Source: an uncultured Clostridia bacterium
GTDB lineage: Bacteria > Bacillota > Clostridia > Christensenellales > DUVY01
DNA: 13,491 bases
Direction: 5' to 3'
NCBI GenBank assembly: GCA_937895465.1
Contig: CALAYY010000074.1
Coordinates: forward strand, 1 to 13,491
In this document: in pieces, positions 7,572 to 12,898 of the stretch
Layout: each line of letters opens with the position of its first letter
Position numbering within the stretch: position 1 is the first letter of the stretch
The notes under the pieces: generated by a model
What the model was told of the DNA's origin: nothing
The model's input: only the letters and a program-made list of their open reading frames with translations
Database searches by the model: none
Made by a program: the position numbers and the translations under genes

Positions 7572-8351
7572 ATGCAATATCAGCCGCTAAGTGACCAAGA
7601 AATTGAGAGTTTAGCCAAGCACTCTTTGGCAGAGTATTACAACAAAAGTACAAACGCAATAGACGAAAACACCCAAAACCAAAAGCAGGATTTGGATGAT
7701 TATAAACAACAGCTATATAACGCTTTAAGCCAAAAAGAAGGGGTTATATCTAATGCTTACGACCAAGCCAAAGACAGTGCAGCGCATGATGCATTAAAAA
7801 GGGGGCTAGCTAGATCATCCATTGTTTTGTCCCAATCGGCGGCTATTGATACGGCAAAAGCCGAACAGCTTGCAGGGGCTAGAAATAATTATATAGAGCA
7901 GGCGGCAGAAATCGATTATAAGATTAATGACTTAGAAACCAAAAAGCAGTCGGCAATTAATGACCTTGATATCAGCTATGCGGCAAAACTTGCCATAGAG
8001 ATAGAAGACCTAAGAGAAGAAAGAAACGACAAAATTGAGGAGGTCAAAAAGTACAATAACGAGCTTGCAAAATACGAGGCAGAATATAATATCAACCGTC
8101 AAAAAGCCGAGCAGGATTTGACCTTGGGGCAATACGAACTGTTGAAAAATAAGACCACAGGCATAAACGAAATTCAACAGGAATTAAACAAGCAAAAGCA
8201 CGAGCAGAAGTTTGAGTATATTTTGGACTATCTTAATAACCTATCCAAAAAAGATGCGTTGAAATTTGCCGAAAACCAAGCTGTTATTAAGGATTCTTTG
8301 GATACTTATTATTACAGAAAATTACTTAATGCTATAGAAGCAAGGAGCTAA
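7572..8351 (+). CDS. Coiled-coil phage structural protein (C-terminal part of a split gene)
   Basis: The open frame from the ATG at 7572 gives 259 residues, almost entirely helical and heptad-like, rich in Glu, Lys, Gln and Asn (from SLAEYYNKSTNAIDENTQNQ through IEIEDLREERNDKIEEVKK to KQKHEQKFEYILDYL). A conserved-looking segment, ALKRGLARSSIVLSQ, interrupts the coil near residue 80. No ribosome site is visible before 7572, and the frame is continuous upstream to an ATG at 7353 apart from one TAG, so 7572 is probably an internal methionine and not the natural start. The protein lies between tail genes and the lysis genes. It could be an internal or ejection protein or a tail-shaft component; none of these can be proven from sequence. 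Its stop is one base before the first holin. Confidence 0.6.
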   Translation: MQYQPLSDQEIESLAKHSLAEYYNKSTNAIDENTQNQKQDLDDYKQQLYNALSQKEGVISNAYDQAKDSAAHDALKRGLARSSIVLSQSAAIDTAKAEQLAGARNNYIEQAAEIDYKINDLETKKQSAINDLDISYAAKLAIEIEDLREERNDKIEEVKKYNNELAKYEAEYNINRQKAEQDLTLGQYELLKNKTTGINEIQQELNKQKHEQKFEYILDYLNNLSKKDALKFAENQAVIKDSLDTYYYRKLLNAIEARS

Positions 8352-8352
8352 T

Positions 8353-8613
8353 ATGTGGGAAGAAGTATTAAAAATGGCGGCGGCTAACGGACTTTGGGCG
8401 GTCTTGTTTTGTGTGCTGCTTATCTATCAGCTAAAAGAAAGCAAAATCCGTGAGCAAAAGTACCAATCTGCTATTAAGGGTTTAAGCGAAAATTTGGGCA
8501 TTGTAAAAGAGATAAGAGAAGATGTAACCGAAATCAAAAAAAGCTTGGAAAAGAAAAAGAATAAAGAAAAAGAAAATATAAGAGGTGAATATGAAAGCAA
8601 GTGTGTATCGTAG
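8353..8613 (+). CDS. BhlA/UviB-family holin-like protein
   Basis: This 86-residue protein has one N-terminal membrane helix (about residues 13-27, GLWAVLFCVLLIYQL), then a KESKIREQKYQSAI stretch, and a highly charged helical tail ending in a lysine/glutamate run. That layout, including a short N-terminus starting MWEEVL, is typical of the BhlA/UviB family from clostridial and bacillus phages and bacteriocin loci, whose members form membrane lesions for lysis or release. AAGGAG at 8342-8347 supports the start. The gene overlaps the next holin by 23 bases, indicating a lysis cassette with coupled translation. Family membership is recognised by pattern and size (members are about 70-90 residues). 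Confidence 0.78.
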   Translation: MWEEVLKMAAANGLWAVLFCVLLIYQLKESKIREQKYQSAIKGLSENLGIVKEIREDVTEIKKSLEKKKNKEKENIRGEYESKCVS

Positions 8614-8875
8614 CTATGGCTTTTGGATGAGCTTATGTGCCGCTATATTGTTAGTAGTCCAGACAATTTTACATAGGTTTGAGATACAGATAGACCAGCC
8701 TTTTGTGCAGGAGATAATAAGTGCAGTTTTAGCGGTATTTGTTATATTGGGAGTGATAAGTAAGCCCAAAGCCGAAAATACTAATAATATTATTATAGAA
8801 GAAGCCGACTTTGAAAATAATGATTATGAAAATAATGACTATCTAACCGACAAAACAATAGATAAAGAGCAGTAG
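8591..8875 (+). CDS. Phi-LC3-type phage holin
   Basis: The 94-residue product has two membrane helices, about residues 10-27 (GFWMSLCAAILLVVQTIL) and 42-57 (IISAVLAVFVILGVIS), separated by a short polar loop (HRFEIQIDQPFVQE), and a hydrophilic acidic tail with a small duplicated FENNDYENNDY motif. The FWMSL start and LGVIS-Lys-Pro end of the second helix fit the phi-LC3 holin family of Gram-positive phages, where GVI(V/S)DPTT is common. The frame is open from a GTG at 8585, but AGAGGTGA at 8581-8588 is well placed for the ATG at 8591. Two adjacent holin-type genes suggest a holin with a partner or modulator. No endolysin gene accompanies them. Confidence 0.75.
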   Translation: MKASVYRSYGFWMSLCAAILLVVQTILHRFEIQIDQPFVQEIISAVLAVFVILGVISKPKAENTNNIIIEEADFENNDYENNDYLTDKTIDKEQ

Positions 8876-8922
8876 TTGTTTTTAACGCAGTTAAACACAT
8901 AATTAACCTTATAGATTTTTAT

Positions 8923-8960
8923 AAAACGCCCTTTTGAGATGAATTCAAAAGGGCGTTTTT
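8923..8960 (+). terminator. Rho-independent terminator of the phage late operon
   Basis: A perfect 15-base stem (8923-8937 pairing with 8945-8959, core ACGCCCTTTTGA / TCAAAAGGGCGT) with a 7-base loop and a T-run at its right side, 48 bases after the last holin stop. Because the arms begin with AAAA and end with TTTT, the hairpin would also work in the reverse direction. A small TTTAAC-GCA-GTTAAA hairpin lies just before, at 8881-8895. Confidence 0.88.
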
Positions 8961-8985
8961 GCTATATTGTGCAATATAGCTTTTT
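8961..8985 (+). terminator. Second hairpin with T-run, directly behind the terminator
   Basis: GCTATATTG and CAATATAGC (8961-8969, 8972-8980) form a 9-base stem with a two-base spacer, followed by TTTTTC. It is weaker in GC than the first hairpin. It may be a back-up terminator; a perfect dyad like this could also be a protein-binding site. Confidence 0.5.
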
Positions 8986-8992
8986 CAAATGG

Positions 8993-9089
8993 GTTTTGCT
9001 TTCTTATATGTTGTATGTTAAGCCGGTGGGCAAATTTAATTGAAACCGAAATGGCAAAGTTTTGCTTTCTTATATGTTGTATGTTAAGC
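8993..9089 (+). repeat. Pair of 31-base direct repeats, 66-base period
   Basis: Positions 8993-9023 and 9059-9089 are identical (GTTTTGCTTTCTTATATG... ending TTAAGC). The 35 bases between them are different. The frame open across 8967-9158 translates these repeats into the same peptide twice and has no ribosome site, so it is not a gene. The repeats faintly resemble the GCTTTC...AAGCTGTAAG motif of the neighbouring hairpin repeats. Confidence 0.75.
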
Positions 9090-9102
9090 TCCTTTGTAAA
9101 AA

Positions 9103-9205
9103 GGTGTTTTGCTACACCCCCCCAAAGGCTCCTTTTTCAAAAGGAGCTGTCGCGCTAGCGACTGAGGATTAATTTATTAGAGTCATAAAAAGTGTAATGA
9201 AAACG
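9103..9205 (+). repeat. Structured repeat, copy B, with variant hairpin II
   Basis: A GGTGT-TTTGCT-ACACC hairpin and a run of seven C residues (9117-9123) lead into the repeat core at 9124-9205. Hairpin I is GCTCCTTTT-TC-AAAAGGAGC. Hairpin II is GTCGC-GCTA-GCGAC, differing on both arms from the CGGC...GCCG form in copies A and C while keeping pairing. ACTGAGGATTAATTTATTAGAG follows and the copy ends AGTGTAATGAAAACG. It is the left member of a roughly 200-base composite unit that recurs at 9892-10107. Confidence 0.8.
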
Positions 9206-9242
9206 ACAGATTTTATAAAATTTTTTGGACTTAGCAGAATTC

Positions 9243-9307
9243 TCATAATGCTTCTTAAATGCTGTAATAAATAAATCATCCGTCATTGCCTTGCGGCAAT
9301 GCCACAC
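9243..9307 (+). repeat. Composite-repeat block with hairpin III, left copy
   Basis: Positions 9243-9287 are identical over 45 bases to 10011-10055 (beginning TCATAATGCTTCTTAAATGC, ending CATCCGTCATT). The block runs into a hairpin CATTGCC-TTGC-GGCAATG followed by CCAC. It lies 37 bases after copy B, the same distance (36) as in the right-hand unit. Confidence 0.85.
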
Positions 9308-9319
9308 AACTTTAGACAA

Positions 9320-9443
9320 AGAAGGCTTAGCTTTCAACAAGCTGTAAGTTAATAAACACTTTAGGCTCCTTTCTCAAAAGGAGCTGGCGGCGTAGCCGAC
9401 TGAGGATTAATTTATTACAGTTGTTAGAAGTGCAATGAGAAGG
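9320..9443 (+). repeat. Structured repeat, copy C, upstream of the DUF559 gene
   Basis: GAAGGCTTAGCTTTC...AAGCTGTAAG (9321-9349) matches the motif before copy A. TAATAAACACT and the core follow at 9361-9443: GGCTCCTTT-CTC-AAAAGGAGC hairpin I, CGGC-GTA-GCCG hairpin II, GACTGAGGATTAATTTATTAC, and AGTGCAATGAGAAGG. About 70 bases separate it from the DUF559 start. The stretches 9155-9340 and 9327-9533 open on the minus strand are products of the repeat and not genes. Confidence 0.82.
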
Positions 9444-9495
9444 ATTGATATTAATAACGATTGCCTTATAACTATTAATTACAAGTGGAAATATA

Positions 9496-9504
9496 TGATA
9501 TAAT
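9496..9504 (+). promoter_or_regulatory. Extended -10 promoter giving a leaderless DUF559 mRNA
   Basis: TGATATAAT is a perfect extended -10 box (TGnTATAAT). It ends six bases before the ATG at 9511, so the usual +1, seven bases after the box, is the A of the ATG. No ribosome site lies between. No good -35 is seen, which extended -10 promoters can do without. Confidence 0.6.
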
Positions 9505-9510
9505 TGTTTT

Positions 9511-9879
9511 ATGAAATTAAATTTACCTCGCAATACTAATTTGTTATCGTTATCAAAAGAATTAAGAAAAAATGCTGCTAAGCAAGAAAATCATTTGTGG
9601 TATGATTTTTTAAAAGAGTATTCAATCCAATTTTATAGACAGTATGTGATAGGGGATTACATCGCGGATTTTTATTGTAAAAAGGCAAAATTAATTATAG
9701 AAATTGACGGTTCACAGCATTGTGAAGATAATGCACTTAATTATGATGAAAAAAGAACAAAATTTTTTAAAGATTTGGGGTTAAATATAGTAAGATTTTT
9801 TAATAATGACTTGGACAACAACTTTGAAGGTGTATGCATAATGATAGAAAATGAAGTCAAAAAGTTGATAAGAAGATAA
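9511..9879 (+). CDS. DUF559 (Vsr-like / PD-(D/E)XK fold) nuclease-like protein
   Basis: This 122-residue protein has the full DUF559 pattern: an N-terminal LRKNAAKQENHLWYDFL helix (about 18-34), FYRQYVIGDYIADFYC with D53, KAKLIIEIDGSQH with E64, D66 and Q69-H70, a YDEKRTKFFKDLGLNIVRF segment (about 79-97), and a closing helix after NNFEGV. D53 and E64-x-D66 are the expected metal-binding residues of a restriction-endonuclease-like fold related to Vsr mismatch nicking enzymes, and all look intact. Length is normal for the family, whose cellular role is poorly known. It is a lone gene between repeat copies C and D, and copy D starts at its stop codon. Translation is probably leaderless (see the promoter). 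Its substrate is unknown; a link to spread or repair of the flanking repeats is inference. Confidence 0.85.
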   Translation: MKLNLPRNTNLLSLSKELRKNAAKQENHLWYDFLKEYSIQFYRQYVIGDYIADFYCKKAKLIIEIDGSQHCEDNALNYDEKRTKFFKDLGLNIVRFFNNDLDNNFEGVCIMIENEVKKLIRR

Positions 9880-9974
9880 GTAATAAACACCAAAGGCTCC
9901 TTTGTCTTCATGAGCTGACGGTGTAGCCGACTGAGGATTAATTTATTAGAGTTGTTAAAAGTGTAATGAGAACG
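9877..9974 (+). repeat. Structured repeat, copy D, starting at the DUF559 stop codon
   Basis: TAAGTAATAAACAC (9877-9890) matches TAAGTTAATAAACAC before copy C, so the gene's stop codon is itself part of the repeat. The core at 9892-9974 keeps GGCTCCTTT, GAGCTG, GTAGCCGACTGAGGATTAAT and GTGTAATGAGAACG. Hairpin I is damaged (right arm TCATGAGCT) and hairpin II has CGG-TGTAG-CCG, so this copy is more diverged than A-C. Confidence 0.8.
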
Positions 9975-10010
9975 GAAGATTTTAAAAGTTCTCCTTACGT
10001 AATAGGTGTT

Positions 10011-10107
10011 TCATAATGCTTCTTAAATGCTGTAATAAATAAATCATCCGTCATTTTGCTAAGGCAAAATGCCACCTTCTTTTGATAAGAAGGCTTTGCA
10101 TTCTATC
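10011..10107 (+). repeat. Composite-repeat block with hairpins III and IV, right copy
   Basis: Positions 10011-10055 repeat 9243-9287 exactly. The following hairpin is CATTTTGC-TAAG-GCAAAATG, different in sequence from the left copy but equally well paired. A fourth hairpin, CCTTCTT-TTGAT-AAGAAGG (about 10074-10092), is clear here and decayed in the left copy. GGCTTTGCATTC then resembles the GGCTTAGCTTTC motif. Confidence 0.82.
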
Positions 10108-10280
10108 TGCTGAAATCTTGGCAAAAAAGGCTTGGTTTTAGCTGTAACTTTGAGAAAGAAAGTTTGTTTTTTTATAAGCTGTGATTTAATAAAGAAAATT
10201 TATAATCAGTAATTAGGCAAGCAAGTTTTATATAAAAGATTTTGTTTTTTATACACCCCAAAGCACAACCACAAAGTTTT
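10108..10280 (+). other. Gene-free stretch with decayed repeat motifs before polA
   Basis: There is no credible gene. AAGGCTTGGTTTTAGCTGTAAC (near 10127-10150) and a GAAAGTTTG...AAGCTGTGATTTAATAAAG stretch (near 10156-10195) look like worn copies of the GGCTTAGCTTTC...AAGCTGTAAG...AATAAAC motif. ACACCCCAAAG at 10253-10263 resembles the left edge of the repeat core. No terminator is evident. Confidence 0.45.
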
Positions 10281-10299
10281 TGCTATAATATGCTATAAT
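10281..10299 (+). promoter_or_regulatory. Tandem extended -10 boxes at polA
   Basis: The ten bases TGCTATAATA occur twice in a row (10281-10290, 10291-10300), making two TGnTATAAT boxes. The second box ends six bases before the polA ATG, predicting transcription from the A of the start codon. The first predicts a start near 10296, with a leader of about 10 bases. No ribosome site lies upstream of the ATG, and no -35 like TTGACA is obvious. Confidence 0.6.
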
Positions 10300-10305
10300 A
10301 ATATT

Positions 10306-12864
10306 ATGGAAAATTTTGAATTTGAAGAAAAGTTAGTCTTAATTGACGGCAATAGTTTGATTAACCGTGCGTTTTTTGCGCTGCCGCCGCTTACCGATAC
10401 TCAAGGCAATTACACCCATGCGGTTTACGGTTTTACCACAATGCTTTTAAAAGCTATCAATGATTATAAGCCAAAATATATTGCTGTGTGCTTTGATTTG
10501 GCGCATCCCACATTTCGCCATCTTATGTACACTGACTATAAGGCGACACGAAAAAAGATGCCGCAGGATTTGGCATCCCAGATGCCCATGTTAAAAGACC
10601 TTCTAAAATGTATGGATATAGAGACATTAGAACTCAAAGGCTATGAAGCTGATGACCTTATCGGCACTATATCCAAAAAAAGCGGTATAGAAACAATAAT
10701 TCTTACAGGGGACAGAGATACCTTGCAGCTTATTGACGAGCGTATCAAAGTCTATCTTACCAAAAAAGGCTTGTCCGAGATTGAAGAAGTTGACCTTGAC
10801 CGCCTGAAAAACGAATACGGGCTTACTCCCGACCAAGTAATAGATTTTAAGGCGTTAATGGGCGACGCTTCTGATAATATCCCAGGGGTTAGCGGTGTAG
10901 GCGAAAAGACCGCATTAAGACTGATAACTGATTACAAAACCCTTAATGGGGTTTATGAGCATATTGATGAGATGACAGGCAAGCTAAGAGAAAAGCTTGA
11001 CGTCGGCAAACAGTCCGCTTATATGTCTTACGAACTTGCCACCATAGAAAAGGATGTACCCATAGAATTTGACCTAAAAGACTTTGAATATACCTATCCT
11101 TTTGCGGCTTGCATAAGAGATGAGTTTGAAAAGCTGAAGTTTAAGAGCCTGCTAAAAAAAGACATCTTTTCGGACAGTGTGGAAGAACTTATTGTTGAGA
11201 GCTTTGGGCAAGCTGATATAACAGAAATCAAAACCGAGCAGGATTTGACCAAACTTGACCTAAAAAAGCCCATATCAATAGTATGGGATAAGGATATCAA
11301 TATTGCGGCCGACTGCCACAACGAATACAAGATAATAATTGCCGACAATCTTTTGGGCGACGGCTTGCCCTTTGAAACAGTAGTTAATTATCTAAAGCCG
11401 TATTTAGAAAACTTAGATATTATAAAAACCGTATTTGATTACAAAAACATGCGGCATTATCTTAGCGGTGTCGGAATCAATCTTCAGGGCGTTTTTGATG
11501 TTCAGCTTGCTGGATATGTGGTTGACGGCGGCGTGGGGATAACTGTTTTTAAAAAGTTTTTAGATAGATATGACTGTGATGAAACTGTGCCTGCTGTATC
11601 GTTGAATATTATAAAACAAAGACTAGATAAAGAACTAAAGAATTTTGAGCATCTTTTTTATGAGATAGAAATGCCGCTTGCCGATGTCTTGTATGATATG
11701 GAATGTATTGGTTTTAAGCTTGACATTAGTGTTTTGGACGAACTCAACCAAAAATATAATGCCGATTTAAAACAGCTTACACAAAAAATTTGGGAGCTAG
11801 CCAGAGAAGAATTTAATATCAATTCGCCCAAACAGCTAGGCGAAATTTTGTATAACAAGCTAAACCTTTCGCCTACTAAAAGCACCAAGACCACCAAAGC
11901 ACATTCAACTGATGCCCAAACATTGGAAAAACTAAAGGGCAAGCATGAGATTATTGATTATATATTGAGATACCGTACAGTAGCCAAGCTCAACAGCACA
12001 TATATAGAAGGGTTAAAAAAGGTAGCCGACTCTGACGGTGTAGTGCATACAGTTTTCCGTCAGGCACTGACTTCTACAGGTAGGCTTTCGAGCATTGAGC
12101 CCAATCTTCAAAACATCCCTATAAGAGACCAAGAAGGCAGGGAAATCCGCCGTGCCTTTGTGGCAAGAGAGGGCTACAAGCTTGTGACTGCCGATTATTC
12201 GCAGATAGAGTTAAGACTGCTTGCTCATTATTCGGGCGAGCCAAAACTTATTGAGTCTTACCGAAATAACGAGGATATTCATACACGCACAGCATCAGAG
12301 GTTTTTGGAGTGCCCAAAGACCAAGTAACTAAGGCGATGAGAAGAGATGCCAAGGCGGTCAATTTTGGGATTATTTACGGCATAAGCGATTTTGGACTTG
12401 CCAAAGGTCTTGATATTTCTGTTTCGCAGGCACACAGCTATATAGAAAAATATTTTTTCAATTACCCTAAGGTAAAAGAGTATATGCGGCTTTGTGTAGA
12501 AAAAGCCAAGAAAAACGCAGAAGTCGTACTCTCTAGCGGCAGAGTGAGAAAAATCCCCGAACTCAAGTCTCCCAGCCGTACTGTAAGGGCTTTTGGAGAA
12601 AGGGCGGCAATGAATATGCCGCTTCAGGGAACGGCGGCAGACCTAATCAAAATAGCTATGATTAATGTCTCCAAAGAACTAAAGAAACAAAACCTCAAAA
12701 GCCGTCTTATCTTGCAGGTGCATGACGAGCTTATGGTTGAAGCCAAAACTGAAGAAGTGGATAAAGTTGCTCAGATTTTGAAAACCAATATGGAAAACGC
12801 AATGAAGTTTGATGTACCTATTTTGGTTGAAATAGGTATAGGCGATAACTGGTTTGAAATATAA
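10306..12864 (+). CDS. polA: DNA polymerase I
   Basis: This 852-residue enzyme fills gaps and removes primers in replication and repair. The 5' nuclease domain (about 10-290) has LVLIDGNS with D14, YEADD (D116, D117), TGDRD (D136, D138) and GDASDNIPGVSGVGEKT (D187, D190). The middle region (about 300-480) lacks the DxE, N...D and YxxxD residues of a working 3'-5' exonuclease, so proofreading is probably absent, as in Bacillus and Thermus enzymes. The polymerase domain has TGRLSSIEPNLQNIP, motif A TADYSQIELR (D630), motif B RRDAKAVNFGIIYG (K683, F687) and motif C QVHDE (D807, E808). Length is slightly below the 870-930 of many homologues. The ATG has no ribosome site, and ten residues precede the usual LVLIDGNS start, consistent with a leaderless mRNA. 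coaE follows after 34 bases, probably co-transcribed. Confidence 0.97.
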   Translation: MENFEFEEKLVLIDGNSLINRAFFALPPLTDTQGNYTHAVYGFTTMLLKAINDYKPKYIAVCFDLAHPTFRHLMYTDYKATRKKMPQDLASQMPMLKDLLKCMDIETLELKGYEADDLIGTISKKSGIETIILTGDRDTLQLIDERIKVYLTKKGLSEIEEVDLDRLKNEYGLTPDQVIDFKALMGDASDNIPGVSGVGEKTALRLITDYKTLNGVYEHIDEMTGKLREKLDVGKQSAYMSYELATIEKDVPIEFDLKDFEYTYPFAACIRDEFEKLKFKSLLKKDIFSDSVEELIVESFGQADITEIKTEQDLTKLDLKKPISIVWDKDINIAADCHNEYKIIIADNLLGDGLPFETVVNYLKPYLENLDIIKTVFDYKNMRHYLSGVGINLQGVFDVQLAGYVVDGGVGITVFKKFLDRYDCDETVPAVSLNIIKQRLDKELKNFEHLFYEIEMPLADVLYDMECIGFKLDISVLDELNQKYNADLKQLTQKIWELAREEFNINSPKQLGEILYNKLNLSPTKSTKTTKAHSTDAQTLEKLKGKHEIIDYILRYRTVAKLNSTYIEGLKKVADSDGVVHTVFRQALTSTGRLSSIEPNLQNIPIRDQEGREIRRAFVAREGYKLVTADYSQIELRLLAHYSGEPKLIESYRNNEDIHTRTASEVFGVPKDQVTKAMRRDAKAVNFGIIYGISDFGLAKGLDISVSQAHSYIEKYFFNYPKVKEYMRLCVEKAKKNAEVVLSSGRVRKIPELKSPSRTVRAFGERAAMNMPLQGTAADLIKIAMINVSKELKKQNLKSRLILQVHDELMVEAKTEEVDKVAQILKTNMENAMKFDVPILVEIGIGDNWFEI

Positions 12865-12898
12865 ATACATTAACAAACAAAAAAATTAGGATATAGTT

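Noticed and set aside
8993..9089. Repeat-spacer-repeat of CRISPR-like size (31 / 35 bases)
   Set aside because: Only two units, no third partial copy, no cas genes and no leader; the unit looks related to the neighbouring intergenic repeats.
8967..9158. Plus-strand open frame of 63 codons
   Set aside because: It is made of the 31-base direct repeats and the start of copy B, encodes the same peptide twice and has no ribosome site.
9155..9533. Two minus-strand open frames in the repeat region
   Set aside because: Both run through repeat copies B and C, and their peptides simply translate the repeats.
8876..10305. Transposase, integrase, tRNA or attachment site in the repeat-rich gap
   Set aside because: No frame with such motifs, no tRNA-like cloverleaf and no repeat pairing with the far prophage end could be seen in this window.
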